Positions 49,262 to 59,296 of a stretch of DNA of 64,000 nt are shown in pieces. Source of the DNA: Rhodospirillaceae bacterium (GTDB lineage Bacteria; Pseudomonadota; Alphaproteobacteria; Bin65). Below the pieces are notes generated by a model. It was not told the DNA's origin. It ran no database searches and was given only the letters and a program-made list of their open reading frames with translations. Position numbers and translations under genes: made by a program. Positions within the stretch are counted from its first letter, which is position 1; every line of letters begins with the position of its first letter. Location of the stretch: contig VXNK01000001.1 of assembly GCA_009840595.1 (NCBI GenBank), positions 24,492-88,491 on the forward strand. The letters run 5' to 3'.

Positions 49262-50605
49262 ATGACCAGACCTCCTTATCCCCGGTCGCCCGGCGCCGGC
49301 CCGGCAAGCGGCGCCCTGTCGCTCGCCGAGCGCGACGCCCGGCAGATGGACGAGGCGGGCAGGCTGAACCGCTACCTGATCGGCTATGGCGAGGCGGTCG
49401 AGGCCGACTGGACGGCGCGCGGCCTCGAAGCGCCCGACCTGCCGGCCATGCAGCGCTACCGGGTCGAGCGGGTGCGCGCCGAGATGCGCAAGGCGGATAT
49501 CGCCGGGATGGTGCTGTTCGATCCGCTCAACGTCCGCTACCTGACCGATTCGACCAACATGCAGGTTTGGATCACGCACAACGCGGCGCGCTACGCCTTC
49601 GTCGCGACCGACGGGCCGGTGGTCCTGTTCGAATACAGCAGCTTCCGGCATCTGAGCGCCCATTCGGTCGTGATCGACGAAATCCGCCCCGCGACCGGGC
49701 CCTATTTCTTCCACGCCGGCAGCCGCCTGCCCGAGGTCTACCGCAAATGGTCGGCCGAGATCGCCGACCTGGTCGACGGCCACGGCGGCGGCAACCGCCG
49801 GCTGGCGCTCGACCACGGCGCGCCGGCCGGCATTCACGCCCTCGAAGGCCACAATCTCGAGGTGGTCGACGCCCAGCCGATCATCGAGACGGCGCGCACC
49901 GTCAAGTCCGCCGAAGAGATCAAGGCGATGCGCCGGTCCATGACGGCCTGCCTCGACGCCCTGGACGATACCCGCGCGGCGCTGAAACCCGGCATGACCG
50001 AACTGGAGTTGTGGGGCGCGTTCTGGAACGCCGCGGTCAGCCGGGGATCGGAATGGGTCGAGACCTGCCTGCTGGCGGCCGGGCCGCGCACGAATCCGTG
50101 GTTCCAGGAATGCAGCGGCTACGCCATCCAGGCCGGCGACATCGTCGGTTTCGACACCGACCTGGTCGGCCCCTACGGCTATTGCGCCGACATTTCGCGA
50201 ACCTGGCTGTGCGGCGACGACCAGGGCGACGACGAACAGCGTGCGCTCTACGCCATCGCGCAGGAGCAGGTGCAGTACAATATGGACTTGCTCAAGCCCG
50301 GCCTCGGTTTCCGGGAGTTCGTCGAAAAGGCGCGGCTGCTGCCGGAGGAATGCCTGCCCCGGCGCTACGGCGTGCTGGTCCACGGGGTCGGCCTGTGCGA
50401 CGAGTGGCCGGCCATTCCCTATCCCCAGGATTTCGACAAGGCGGGCTACGACGGCGTGTTCGAACCGGGCATGGTCGTTTGCGTCGAGAGCTACACCGGC
50501 CGGGTCGGCGGCAGGGAAGGCGTCAAGCTGGAAGAGCAGGTGGTGATTACCGAAACCGGCTGCGACCCGATCTCCGTGCCGAAGCCGGACGAACAACTGG
50601 CCTGA
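49262..50605 (+). CDS. dddP: M24-family protein closely resembling DMSP lyase DddP
   Basis: A 447-residue protein of the M24 (creatinase/Xaa-Pro peptidase) fold. Shared stretches with DddP as I recall it include MVLFDPLNVRYLTDSTNMQ, GPRTNPWFQEC, IVGFDTDL and VHGVGLCDEWP. The metal residues Asp298, Asp300, Asp310, His374, Glu409, Glu424 and Tyr369 all sit exactly three positions later than the DddP active-site residues I remember (295, 297, 307, 371, 406, 421, 366). DddP cleaves dimethylsulfoniopropionate to dimethyl sulfide and acrylate. Related M24 proteins of other function exist, so the DMSP activity is likely but not proved. The ATG at 49262 is used; an upstream start at 49244 is possible. 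Confidence 0.7.
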   Translation: MTRPPYPRSPGAGPASGALSLAERDARQMDEAGRLNRYLIGYGEAVEADWTARGLEAPDLPAMQRYRVERVRAEMRKADIAGMVLFDPLNVRYLTDSTNMQVWITHNAARYAFVATDGPVVLFEYSSFRHLSAHSVVIDEIRPATGPYFFHAGSRLPEVYRKWSAEIADLVDGHGGGNRRLALDHGAPAGIHALEGHNLEVVDAQPIIETARTVKSAEEIKAMRRSMTACLDALDDTRAALKPGMTELELWGAFWNAAVSRGSEWVETCLLAAGPRTNPWFQECSGYAIQAGDIVGFDTDLVGPYGYCADISRTWLCGDDQGDDEQRALYAIAQEQVQYNMDLLKPGLGFREFVEKARLLPEECLPRRYGVLVHGVGLCDEWPAIPYPQDFDKAGYDGVFEPGMVVCVESYTGRVGGREGVKLEEQVVITETGCDPISVPKPDEQLA

Positions 50606-50733
50606 CCGGATCGCGGTCCGTAGAGCCGCCCTCTGCGCCGGCCCGGTGCGGAGCGAAACCGGGACCGGATTTCCGCCGAACTTGACGTTATGTTTACCCA
50701 AACGTAAAGACCGGCGATCTTCGGAGGATGGCG

Positions 50734-51132
50734 ATGAACCCGGACCGGCAGGGGCATGTCTTTGCGCCCTTTACCGTGCGGCCCGAGAAGGCGCTGGCGG
50801 AGAAACTGCTGCGCGGCCAGGGCGCGCCGGTCGATCTGGAAACGGTGCCGCCGACCTACATGATCTTCCTGCGCGGCGAGACGCGGGGCACCGACCTGTT
50901 CGGGGAACTCGGCATCGACCGCAAGCGCGCCCTGCACGGCGGTCAGCGCTACGAATGGTACGAACCGGTCGCCTGGGACGAGGATTTGACGGTGACGGCG
51001 ACGGTCGAGAAAATCACCGAAAAGCAGGGGCGCAGCGGCAAGATCTGGTTCGCCGATGTCGCGCTGGACTACGCGCGCGCCGACGGCACGCGGGTGTTGC
51101 GCGAAATCACCCGCCTGATCGAACGGGAATAG
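50734..51132 (+). CDS. FAS1-like/MaoC N-terminal dehydratase (hotdog) protein
   Basis: A 132-residue hotdog-fold protein: PPTYMIFLRGETRGTDLF near 39-56 and ALHGGQRYEWYEPVAWDEDL near 68-87. This is the non-catalytic-half type (FAS1-like dehydratase) that normally pairs with a MaoC-like subunit, which follows 4 bases later. The ATG at 50734 is chosen over the one at 50728 because GGAGG lies right before 50728 and only the second ATG leaves proper spacing (6 bases). Confidence 0.85.
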   Translation: MNPDRQGHVFAPFTVRPEKALAEKLLRGQGAPVDLETVPPTYMIFLRGETRGTDLFGELGIDRKRALHGGQRYEWYEPVAWDEDLTVTATVEKITEKQGRSGKIWFADVALDYARADGTRVLREITRLIERE

Positions 51133-51136
51133 GCCG

Positions 51137-51532
51137 ATGGCGTACCGCGAAGGCGATATCCTGTTCGACGCGACGGTGCCCGGCGCCGGCCGGGCGCAAC
51201 TCGCCGATTTTTCCGCCGGAACCGAGGACCCGAACCCGATCCACACGGACGAGGCCTTCGCGAAGGCCGCCGGATTCCCGACCGTGCTCCAGCAGGGTCC
51301 GATGACCACCGCGCATTTCGCCCGCCTGCTCGCGGAGAAGGTCGGGCAGGGGCGGCTGCGCTGGCTGGACGTCACTTTCACCGCGCCGGTCTTCCCGGAG
51401 GAGGACCTGCGGATCGAGGCGGTCGTCACGTCGGCGGACGGGGGCCAGGCCGGGGCCGTCACCTGCGCGCTCACCGCCGCCAAGAGCGACGGCACGGTGA
51501 CCGCCAGGGCCGAAGCCGGCTTCGAAGCCTGA
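51137..51532 (+). CDS. MaoC-like (R)-hydratase hotdog protein
   Basis: A 131-residue MaoC-like protein with the hydratase signature: ADFSAGTEDPNPIHTDEAFA near 22-41 supplies the catalytic Asp/His pair, and FPTVLQQGPMTTAHFA follows. With the preceding gene it should form a two-part enoyl-CoA hydratase or dehydratase. The pair sits beside a diiron protein and reductase, so it may hydrate a CoA-thioester product of an oxygenation. Confidence 0.87.
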   Translation: MAYREGDILFDATVPGAGRAQLADFSAGTEDPNPIHTDEAFAKAAGFPTVLQQGPMTTAHFARLLAEKVGQGRLRWLDVTFTAPVFPEEDLRIEAVVTSADGGQAGAVTCALTAAKSDGTVTARAEAGFEA

Positions 51533-51576
51533 TACGGCGCGCAGCGTCCGGAACCGGCGACAGCGGAGAACGCCCC

Positions 51577-52332
51577 ATGTCCGTCACCGAAGCCGTCACC
51601 CCAACCGTCACCTATGGAGAGGCCGGGATTCCCAACGTCACGCCGGAGACCTTCTGGGACCAGGAGGAGGAATTCCGCGACCTGCAGCTCAACCTGATCA
51701 AGATCCACGTCGTCAGCGAGGAATACGGCGCCGACTGTTTCGAGGCTTCGATCCTGCGCGCGCCGACGCCGGAAGCGAAGATGCGCATGGCGAAGACCGT
51801 CGCGGAGGAATACGGCCATCATCTGCGTTTCCGGGAGCTCCTGACCGAGCTCGGCCTCGACTGGCGCGAATTCAGCGCCGGCAAGGACCATCTGACGACC
51901 TTCGATACGCCGATCGACGGCTGGGCCGACCAGATGGTCTTTCTCGCGCTGGTGGATCGGGCGGCCGCGCACCAGTTCCGCCAGTTCGTCAAATCGCCCT
52001 ACGCGCCGTTCCGCCAGGCCTGCCGGGACACGCTGAACGAGGAATACGGCCATGTCGGCTTCGGCATGGACGGCGTGAAGGACTTGCTCGAGACGCCGGA
52101 AGGCCGGGCCGCGGTGGAGGCCGCGGTGCCGAAATGGCTCAGGGTCGGACTCGCCTCCTTCGGCGCCGACCGGTCCCGGACCAACGACCGCTACCGCTAC
52201 TGGGGCTTCAAGACCGAGACCAACGCCGCCATGCGCGCGGCCTACTACCGCCAGGTCCGGGCCTTCGCCGCGCGCGACTGGGGCATCGAACTGGCCGGGG
52301 ACCCGGCGGTCTACATGGCCGCGGCAGGCTGA
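51577..52332 (+). CDS. Ferritin-like diiron protein (PaaA/PaaC-like)
   Basis: A 251-residue helical protein with diiron ligand motifs: Glu48/49 (SEEYGA), ExxH at Glu78-His81 (EEYGHH) and ExxH at Glu156-His159 (EEYGHV). Asp127 stands where a third-helix carboxylate is expected. It resembles the phenylacetyl-CoA epoxidase family (PF05138). A ferredoxin reductase gene follows 5 bases later, supporting an oxygenase role. Substrate unknown; a CoA thioester is likely from the two hotdog hydratases upstream. Confidence 0.78.
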   Translation: MSVTEAVTPTVTYGEAGIPNVTPETFWDQEEEFRDLQLNLIKIHVVSEEYGADCFEASILRAPTPEAKMRMAKTVAEEYGHHLRFRELLTELGLDWREFSAGKDHLTTFDTPIDGWADQMVFLALVDRAAAHQFRQFVKSPYAPFRQACRDTLNEEYGHVGFGMDGVKDLLETPEGRAAVEAAVPKWLRVGLASFGADRSRTNDRYRYWGFKTETNAAMRAAYYRQVRAFAARDWGIELAGDPAVYMAAAG

Positions 52333-52337
52333 GCGCC

Positions 52338-53348
52338 TTGCCGGCCTTCACCGTCGCCCTGCAGGACGGCACGAAGGTTCCCTGCAACGCCGGCCAGAGC
52401 GTGCTCGAAGCCTGCCTCGCGGCCGGCCTGCCCATGCCCTACAACTGCCGCTCCGGCGAATGCGCCGAATGCCGGGCCGTATTGCTCAGCGGCAGCGTGG
52501 ACGAAAGCCCCGGCGCCGACCCGGCGGTCTTCACCGCAGCCGACCGGCGCAAGGGCCGCATCCTGACCTGCCTGTGCGCGCCGACCTCCGACATCGCGCT
52601 GGAGATCGTGCTGCGCGACGGCGCGCACGCGCCGCGGATCGAGCATGTGACCGCCACGGTGAGCCGGGTCGAACGGGCCTCCGCCAGCGTGGTCCAGGTG
52701 GCGGTCGACTGTCCGCGGGAGATCGCCTACCGGGCCGGCCAGTATTTCGAATGGATCGTCCCAGGCATCGCCCCGAACCGCTATTTCTCGGCGGCGACGG
52801 CGCCCGGCGGTGCGGAGCTGGTCTTCGACATCCGGCTCTATCCGGGCGGCGCCGTCGGCGGCCTCGTCCGGTCCGCGCTCGCTCCGGGCGACCCGCTGGA
52901 ACTCGCCGGGCCCTACGGCCATTTCGGCTTCACGGCGAACGACCGCCGGCCAGCGATCTGCGTCGCCGGCGGCACCGGCCTCGCCCCGGTCAAGGCGATG
53001 GTCGAAGACGACCTGGCGCGAAAATCCGGCCGCCGCATCCATCTGCTCTACGGCGCGCGCCGGCAGGACGACCTCTACGATATCGGGCTGCTCGACGGCT
53101 GGGCCGCGCGGTCGGCGGATTTCAGCTACGCGGCCGCCCTGTCGGACGAGCCGGCAGGCAGCGGCTGGGACGGGCCGCGCGGCACGGTGACCGGCCTGCT
53201 GGCGGACACGGTCTTCGACGGCTTCGGCGCCGAGGCCTTCCTGTGCGGTCCGCCGGCCATGATCGACGCGGCCATGCCGGTCCTGGAAGGGATCGGCGTC
53301 GACCCGGACGACGTCTACGCCGACCGGTTCAGCCCCGCGAAACAATAG
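52338..53348 (+). CDS. [2Fe-2S]-FAD oxidoreductase (PaaE/BoxA-like reductase)
   Basis: A 336-residue reductase. The N-terminal plant-type ferredoxin domain has Cys37, Cys42, Cys45 and Cys78/80 (CRSGECAEC and TCLC). An FAD domain follows (GQYFEW and [10 protein letters not shown]) and then an NAD(P) domain ([14 protein letters not shown] and [13 protein letters not shown]). It passes electrons from NAD(P)H to a diiron or Rieske oxygenase; the immediate partner is the diiron protein upstream. The TTG start at 52338 fits the ferredoxin domain start and is 5 bases after the previous stop. Confidence 0.88.
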   Translation: MPAFTVALQDGTKVPCNAGQSVLEACLAAGLPMPYNCRSGECAECRAVLLSGSVDESPGADPAVFTAADRRKGRILTCLCAPTSDIALEIVLRDGAHAPRIEHVTATVSRVERASASVVQVAVDCPREIAYRAGQYFEWIVPGIAPNRYFSAATAPGGAELVFDIRLYPGGAVGGLVRSALAPGDPLELAGPYGHFGFTANDRRPAICVAGGTGLAPVKAMVEDDLARKSGRRIHLLYGARRQDDLYDIGLLDGWAARSADFSYAAALSDEPAGSGWDGPRGTVTGLLADTVFDGFGAEAFLCGPPAMIDAAMPVLEGIGVDPDDVYADRFSPAKQ

Positions 53349-53527
53349 CGGCGAAACGGGGCGCGCGCCGGGATCCCCGGATTCCGCGGCATGGGACCGA
53401 TTGTCGGTTTGTGGCGCGGCGGCGGGGCCTCTATATGCCGGGTCGCGGCGCGCATCCGAATTTCCGCCAGCCCGGGCGCGGGCCTTGCGCCGGCATGGGC
53501 GGGTTTTCCCGCGGAGGTTTCATTCCA

Positions 53528-55096
53528 ATGGCGATGACGATCGGGATTCCGAAAGAAATCCACAAGGGCGAGATGCGCTGCGCCGCCACGCCGGACACGG
53601 TGGCGCAGATCGTCAAGCTGGGCTTTGCCGTGACCGTGGAGAGCGGCGCCGGCAAGGCCGCCAAGTTTCCGGACGCCCTGTATCGCGAGGCCGGCGCGGC
53701 GATCGGCAAGTCGGCCCGGGAAATCTGGCAATCCGACATCGTCATGAAGGTCCGTCCGCCGGCGGACCATCCGAAGGAAGGCGTCCACGAGGCCGACTTG
53801 CTGAAGGAGGGCGGGACGCTGATCGGCTTCGTCTGGCCGGCCCAGAACGAAGCGCTGATGGAGCGGCTGGCGGCGCGCAACGCCACGGTGCTGGCGATGG
53901 ATTCGGTGCCGCGCATCTCGCGCGCCCAGAAGCTGGATGCGCTCAGCTCCATGGCCAATATCGGCGGCTACCGGGCGATCGTCGAAGCGGCGAGCCATTT
54001 CGGCCGCTTCTTCACCGGCCAGATCACCGCCGCCGGCAAGGTGCCGCCCGCCAAGGTCATGGTGATCGGCGCCGGCGTCGCCGGCCTCGCCGCCATCGGC
54101 GCGGCGGTCAGCCTGGGCGCCATCGTCCGCGCCTTCGACACGCGGCCCGAGGTCAAGCAGCAGGTCGAGAGCATGGGCGCCGAATTCCTCGAACTGGATT
54201 TCGAAGAGGAGGGCAGCGGCGCGGGCGGTTACGCCAAGGTCATGTCCAAGGAATTCATCGAGGCCGAGATGGCGCTGTTCGCCGAGCAGGCGAAGGAGGT
54301 CGACATCATCGTGACCACGGCGCTTATCCCCGGCAAGCCGGCGCCGAAGCTGATCACCGCCGACATGGTCAAATCCATGACGGACGGCAGCGTGATCGTC
54401 GACCTGGCGGCCGAGCAGGGCGGCAACTGCGAACTGACCGAGCCGGACAGGGTGGTGACGAAGCATGGCGTCACCCTGATCGGCCATACCGACCTGCCGA
54501 GCCGCCTGCCGACCCAGTCGAGCCAGCTCTACGGCACCAACCTGCGCCACCTGCTGGCCGACCTGACGCCGGAGAAGGACGGGGTCATTAACGTCGACAT
54601 GGACGACGAGGTCATCCGCGGCACGACGGTCATCAAGGACGGCGCCGTGACCTGGCCGCCGCCGGCGCCGACGCTCACCGCCGCACCGCCTGCTGCCAAA
54701 CCAAAAGAACCGCCGGCCAAGATCGGCCCGAAGCAGCTGACGGTGCGCGAGAAGGCGATCCGCGCCGCCGTCCTGCTCGTGATCAGCGGCGTCGCGCTCG
54801 CCTTCGTCGGGGCCTTCGCGCCGCCGTCCTTCCTGAACCACTTCACGGTGTTCGTGCTGGCGGTCTTCGTTGGCTTCCAGGTGATCTGGAACGTCACGCC
54901 GGCGCTGCACACGCCGCTGATGAGCGTCACCAACGCGATCAGCGGCATCATCGTGGTCGGCGCGCTGGTCCAGCTCGGCAGCGGCTCGACCCTCGTGCTG
55001 GCGCTGGCGGCCGTCGCCTGCCTGATCGCCACCATCAACATTTTCGGCGGCTTCCTGGTCACCCAGCGGATGCTGCAGATGTTCCGGAAGAGCTGA
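53528..55096 (+). CDS. pntA: NAD(P) transhydrogenase subunit alpha
   Basis: A 522-residue alpha subunit. The N-terminal NAD-binding domain I starts [19 protein letters not shown] and contains [22 protein letters not shown] near 178-199; [18 protein letters not shown] follows. A proline-rich linker (near 375-395) leads to four membrane segments. The alpha subunit is thus the undivided form. With PntB it couples proton movement to hydride transfer from NADH to NADP+. Two ATGs (53528 and 53534) are possible; the first is used. Confidence 0.94.
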   Translation: MAMTIGIPKEIHKGEMRCAATPDTVAQIVKLGFAVTVESGAGKAAKFPDALYREAGAAIGKSAREIWQSDIVMKVRPPADHPKEGVHEADLLKEGGTLIGFVWPAQNEALMERLAARNATVLAMDSVPRISRAQKLDALSSMANIGGYRAIVEAASHFGRFFTGQITAAGKVPPAKVMVIGAGVAGLAAIGAAVSLGAIVRAFDTRPEVKQQVESMGAEFLELDFEEEGSGAGGYAKVMSKEFIEAEMALFAEQAKEVDIIVTTALIPGKPAPKLITADMVKSMTDGSVIVDLAAEQGGNCELTEPDRVVTKHGVTLIGHTDLPSRLPTQSSQLYGTNLRHLLADLTPEKDGVINVDMDDEVIRGTTVIKDGAVTWPPPAPTLTAAPPAAKPKEPPAKIGPKQLTVREKAIRAAVLLVISGVALAFVGAFAPPSFLNHFTVFVLAVFVGFQVIWNVTPALHTPLMSVTNAISGIIVVGALVQLGSGSTLVLALAAVACLIATINIFGGFLVTQRMLQMFRKS

Positions 55097-55100
55097 CGCC

Positions 55101-56510
55101 ATGGCGACCGGTCTGATTGCCGTCTCCTATATCGGCGCCGCCGTCCTGTTCATTCTCAGCTTGGGCGGGCTGAGCAACCAGGAAACCTCCCGGCGCGGCA
55201 ATGTCTACGGCATCGTCGGCATGGCGATCGCCATGGTCGCGACCATCGTGGCGGTGTTCCTCGACGTTGCCGATGTCGAAGTGCCGCTGATGATCCTCGT
55301 CCCGACCATGATCGTCGGGGCGATCATCGGCATCTCGGTCGCGCTCAGGGTCGAGATGACCCAGATGCCGCAGCTGGTCGCCATCCTGCACAGTTTCGTC
55401 GGGCTGGCGGCGGTGCTGATCGGCATCGGCAGCTATGTCGATCCGGCGACGGCCGAGCATTACAAGGGCGTCGAAAAGACCATCCACGACGTCGAGATCT
55501 ATCTCGGCGTCTTCATCGGCGCCATCACCTTCACCGGTTCGGTGATCGCCTTCGGCAAGCTCCAGGGCTCGATCTCCGGCAAGCCGCTGATGCTGCCCGG
55601 CCGGCACCTGCTCAACCTCGCCGGCATCATCGTGTCGCTGGTCCTGATGGGCCTCTTCCTGGCGGCGGAGACCGTCCCCGACGGCCTGTGGCCGCTGCTG
55701 GTCATGACCGCCATCGCCTTCGTGATCGGCGCGCATCTGGTCATGGCGATCGGCGGGGCGGACATGCCGGTCGTCGTCTCGATGCTGAACAGCTATTCCG
55801 GCTGGGCCGCCGCGGCGACCGGCTTCATGCTGTCCAACGACCTGCTCATCGTCACCGGGGCGCTCGTCGGCTCTTCGGGCGCAATCCTGAGCTACATCAT
55901 GTGCCGCGCCATGAACCGGCATTTCGTCGCCGTGATCCTGGGCGGTTTCGGCACCTCCGGCGGTTCGGCGGCGGCGGACGAGGGCGGCGAGGTGGTGCCG
56001 ACCTCGGTCGAGGAAACCGCGGCCATGCTGGGCGACGCGAAAGAGGTCATCATCGTGCCGGGCTACGGCATGGCGGTCGCCCAGGCCCAGGGCACGATCA
56101 GCGAGATCACCAACCGGCTGCGCGGCAAGAATATCAACGTGCGCTTCGGCATCCATCCGGTCGCCGGCCGCCTGCCGGGGCACATGAACGTGCTGCTTGC
56201 CGAAGCCCGGGTGCCTTACGACATCGTGCTCGAAATGGACGAGATCAACGACGACTTCCCGGAGACCGACGTGGTGCTGGTGATCGGCGCCAACGACATC
56301 GTCAACCCGGCGGCCCAGGAGGATCCGAACAGCCCGATCGCCGGGATGCCGGTGCTCGAAGTCTGGCAGGCCAAGACGGTCGTCGTCTCCAAGCGCAGCA
56401 TGGCGACGGGCTATGCCGGCGTCGACAACCCGCTGTTCTACAAGGAGAACACGCGGATGCTGTTCGGCGACGCCAAGGACAGTTTCGACGAGGTGCTGAA
56501 GAGCCTGTAG
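55101..56510 (+). CDS. pntB: NAD(P) transhydrogenase subunit beta
   Basis: A 469-residue beta subunit: nine or so membrane segments in the first 260 residues (domain II) and the NADP-binding domain III with [15 protein letters not shown] near 313 and [21 protein letters not shown] near 342. It lies 4 bases after pntA and forms the proton-translocating enzyme that supplies NADPH. Confidence 0.95.
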   Translation: MATGLIAVSYIGAAVLFILSLGGLSNQETSRRGNVYGIVGMAIAMVATIVAVFLDVADVEVPLMILVPTMIVGAIIGISVALRVEMTQMPQLVAILHSFVGLAAVLIGIGSYVDPATAEHYKGVEKTIHDVEIYLGVFIGAITFTGSVIAFGKLQGSISGKPLMLPGRHLLNLAGIIVSLVLMGLFLAAETVPDGLWPLLVMTAIAFVIGAHLVMAIGGADMPVVVSMLNSYSGWAAAATGFMLSNDLLIVTGALVGSSGAILSYIMCRAMNRHFVAVILGGFGTSGGSAAADEGGEVVPTSVEETAAMLGDAKEVIIVPGYGMAVAQAQGTISEITNRLRGKNINVRFGIHPVAGRLPGHMNVLLAEARVPYDIVLEMDEINDDFPETDVVLVIGANDIVNPAAQEDPNSPIAGMPVLEVWQAKTVVVSKRSMATGYAGVDNPLFYKENTRMLFGDAKDSFDEVLKSL

Positions 56511-56511
56511 C

Positions 56512-57285
56512 TCAGGCGGCGCGCCCGCTCTCCCTCAGGCAGTCGTAGTCGTCCGGCCGAGCGTCCTCGATCCCGGTCAGCCGCAGCGCGTCGCGGGCCG
56601 GGTCGGGGAGGTCGGCAACGGCCCGGCGAAGCGCTTCGCCGATGCGCGCGACCTCTTCGGCGCTGCGGTGGTTGCCGGTGATGAAGGGCAGGCTCGGATA
56701 GTCCGGCGACCGGCCGATTTCCTTCAGGTCGCCGGCTGCCGGTTCGTGCCGCAGCGCGAGCGCCCAGGCGACGCAGTCGATGGCGGCGATATCCGCCGTA
56801 CCCCCGGCGACCGCCCGGATCGACCCGCGATGGGTGCCGGTGAACCGGACGGCGCCGAAGAAGCCGTCGAGGGATTCGCCGTCCGGCAGCGCATCGATCA
56901 GCGCCGCCCAGCCGGATTGCGAGGTTTCGCCGTTGCAGGCGGCGACGGCGCCGCGGAAATCGCCCAGGCGCGCCCGCCCGTCCGTGCTCCGCGCGACTAG
57001 GATGCTGCAATAGCGCCCCGGCCCGGCGCCCGCCGCGTCATAGGTCGGGCGGCCGATCAGCGCCACCCGGCCGGCGAGGCCGTTGACATAGGGCCGGCCG
57101 CAGGTCTGGCCGACCAGCAGGTCCGGGGAGGTCCAGGCGTCGGCGGCCGGAGTCGTCCGGTCGAGCCGGTCGGGTGCGTCGATGCCGACCGCGGCCAGAT
57201 TCGCGGCGATGGCGGCCCACAGGGCGTCGGTCCCGGCCCGGACCTCGGGCCAGTCGTACATCGGGAGCTGGGCAAGTCCCGGCAT
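56512..57285 (-). CDS. PhnD/phosphate-binding-like protein without signal peptide
   Basis: A 257-residue type 2 periplasmic-binding-fold protein of the PhnD/phosphonate-binding-like group: GQTCGRPYVNGLAGRVALIG near 60-79, VAACNGETSQSGWAAL near 115-130 and DCVAWAL near 172. Its N-terminus (MPGLAQLPMYDWPEVR) has no signal peptide, so it is either cytoplasmic or its true start is upstream in the desaturase gene. No ABC permease or ATPase is adjacent. It is convergent with pntB (1 base between stops) and 8 bases after the desaturase. Confidence 0.75.
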   Translation of the reverse strand: MPGLAQLPMYDWPEVRAGTDALWAAIAANLAAVGIDAPDRLDRTTPAADAWTSPDLLVGQTCGRPYVNGLAGRVALIGRPTYDAAGAGPGRYCSILVARSTDGRARLGDFRGAVAACNGETSQSGWAALIDALPDGESLDGFFGAVRFTGTHRGSIRAVAGGTADIAAIDCVAWALALRHEPAAGDLKEIGRSPDYPSLPFITGNHRSAEEVARIGEALRRAVADLPDPARDALRLTGIEDARPDDYDCLRESGRAA

Positions 57286-57293
57286 GGCGGGGT

Positions 57294-58238
57294 TCAGCCC
57301 GACGGGGCGGAAGGGGTTTCCGGCATCGCGCCAGGATGCACCGCCGGCTCCTTGGGCGCCAGAAGGTAGCGCCGGATCACCGCGCCGTAAGACGGATAGG
57401 CGTAGCCGCCATTGTTCTTCAGGACGCGGTCGCGCTCCCGCCGGTAGAGGGCGGGCAACCGGTACCAGGCCACCTCCGGCCGCGCGTGATGCAGGGCGTG
57501 CAAGTGATTGTTCAGGAACAGGAAACCGAGCGGTCCGCCGCGCTCGATGATGACGCTGCGTTCGCGGAACGGCGCGACGGCCCGGTGTTCGAGAAAGGTA
57601 CGAATCGAGAGGACCGAAAGCGCCGCATAGCAGGCAAGGGCGTAGAGCCAGAGGGGGATGCCGCCGACATAAACGACGAGGTAGAGCACAACGGGCAGGG
57701 TGGCGAAATGGAGGAGCCAGGCGCGCAGGACACGGCCGTCGCCCCGGGCGATGGCGCGCAGATCGTGGCGCAGCAGGCCCAGGGTGAAGAACAGCGGCGC
57801 GATCAACATCCGGCCGGCCAGGCACCGGTTGACCTGCAGGATGCCGCGCCGCACCGGCCCGTAGCGTTGCCAGTCCTCCGGCCGCACATAGTAGCTCTCC
57901 GGATCGGCGAGCGGTTCGGTCAGGTCGGGCGTATCGTGATGCGCCAGGTGGGTGTCGGCGAAGCGGCCGTAGGGCAGGTACAGGCCCAGCCCCGGCGTGC
58001 CGAGCAGGTCGTTCAGCCGCCGGTCGCCGAACGGATGGCCGTGCATGAACTCGTGCTGGAGCGAGGAATGCAGCACCAGCACCGGGATCATCAGCAGCGC
58101 CGCGGCCGTCGCCCCGATCCAGGGAGTCGCGGCCAGCAGGCCGGCCCAGGCACCGTACACGCCCGCCGCCACCGCCACCGTCGGCCATTCAATCCGGCGC
58201 GCCAAGAAACCGCTCCCGCTCGATTTGGGTGCACGCAC
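57294..58238 (-). CDS. Membrane fatty acid desaturase
   Basis: A 314-residue membrane protein with the three histidine boxes of desaturases: HSSLQHEFMHGH near 57-68, DTHLAHHDT near 95-103 and NNHLHALHHARPE near 242-254. These bind two irons and introduce double bonds (or hydroxyls) into acyl chains using electrons from a ferredoxin or reductase. The GTG start at 58238 is the best in frame. It is divergent from the XRE regulator gene, with an AT-rich intergenic promoter region. Confidence 0.87.
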   Translation of the reverse strand: MRAPKSSGSGFLARRIEWPTVAVAAGVYGAWAGLLAATPWIGATAAALLMIPVLVLHSSLQHEFMHGHPFGDRRLNDLLGTPGLGLYLPYGRFADTHLAHHDTPDLTEPLADPESYYVRPEDWQRYGPVRRGILQVNRCLAGRMLIAPLFFTLGLLRHDLRAIARGDGRVLRAWLLHFATLPVVLYLVVYVGGIPLWLYALACYAALSVLSIRTFLEHRAVAPFRERSVIIERGGPLGFLFLNNHLHALHHARPEVAWYRLPALYRRERDRVLKNNGGYAYPSYGAVIRRYLLAPKEPAVHPGAMPETPSAPSG

Positions 58239-58358
58239 AATAAAATCGATGCCCGGAACGGTGCAATTTGTGTTTATCGATGGAATTATGGATTATTGTA
58301 ACGCGTACGCAATTATTGTTATTTTACACAACAGCTCGAAAATCTGCCGAACCGCACC
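58239..58358. promoter_or_regulatory. AT-rich divergent promoter region of desaturase and XRE genes
   Basis: This 120-base region is strikingly AT-rich. It holds the direct repeat ATTATTGT at 58292-58299 and 58312-58319, 20 bases (two helical turns) apart. It suits binding of the adjacent XRE protein, controlling both directions. This is inferred from position. Confidence 0.4.
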
Positions 58359-59201
58359 ATGATCGACAAACGCGACCTCTCCCGGGTCTTCCAGGACCGC
58401 GTCTCGCTCCTGATCGAGCGGTCGGGCGGCAACCTCAGCCGGTTCGCCGGCAACGCCGGCGTGGACCGCTCGGCGCTGACCCAGTTCCTGTCCGCCGGCT
58501 CGACCCGCCTGCCCCGGGCCGAGACCCTGGCCCGGCTGGCCGAAGCCAACGGCGTGACCCTCGACTGGCTGCTCGGCCTGAGCCAGGACGAGGCGACGGT
58601 CGCGGAGGTGGCGCCGGCGCTCACGGTCGAGCAGGCCGAGGAGCCGGCCGACGAGGAGCGCTTCTGGACCTGGTACAGGGAGGCGCTCGGCTACAAGATC
58701 CGCTATGTCCCCTCGACGGTGCCGGACCTGCTGCGCCACGAGATGGTGACCGGGTTCGAATTCCGCTTCCGCGGCCGCTCCCAGATCGAGGCGCGCCGCT
58801 CCCAGAGCCAGCGCCAGCTCGACTATTCGCGGCGGCCGGAAACCGATATCGAGGTCTGCATGCCGTGGCAGACCCTCGATAACATCGCCCGGGGCGAGGG
58901 CGTCTGGGCCGAGCTCGATCCGGCGATCCGCGCCGAACAGATCGCCCTCGTCGCCGACCGGCTGGAGGAGTTGTATCCGACCTTCCGCCTGTTCCTGTTC
59001 GACGGCCGGCGCGAGTTCGCCGTCCCGCAGACCATCTACGGCCCGCTGCGCGCCGCCGTCTTCCTCGGCCGGGCCTATCTCGTGATCACGCGGACGGAGC
59101 AGGTCCGGGCGCTGACCGTCCAGTTCGACACCCTGATCCGCAACGCCGATGTCGGCCCCGACCGCGCCGCCCGCTGGGTCAGGGAACGCTGGGGCAGCTG
59201 A
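58359..59201 (+). CDS. XRE-family transcriptional regulator
   Basis: A 280-residue protein with an N-terminal Cro/CI helix-turn-helix (NLSRFAGNAGVDRSALTQFL near 25-44, then LARLAEANGVTLDWLLGLS) and a long C-terminal domain (from about 100) that I cannot assign to a known sensor family. Located beside the desaturase and divergent from it, it may respond to a lipid or metabolite signal. The ATG at 58359 matches the helix-turn-helix start. Confidence 0.85.
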   Translation: MIDKRDLSRVFQDRVSLLIERSGGNLSRFAGNAGVDRSALTQFLSAGSTRLPRAETLARLAEANGVTLDWLLGLSQDEATVAEVAPALTVEQAEEPADEERFWTWYREALGYKIRYVPSTVPDLLRHEMVTGFEFRFRGRSQIEARRSQSQRQLDYSRRPETDIEVCMPWQTLDNIARGEGVWAELDPAIRAEQIALVADRLEELYPTFRLFLFDGRREFAVPQTIYGPLRAAVFLGRAYLVITRTEQVRALTVQFDTLIRNADVGPDRAARWVRERWGS

Positions 59202-59296
59202 CGGCGTTCCGGCCGGGCGACAACGCTGCCATTGACCGGCCGGACGGCGCGCGGATAGTGCGCGGCACAACAGCTTAACCGGCGGCGCGGCGCATC

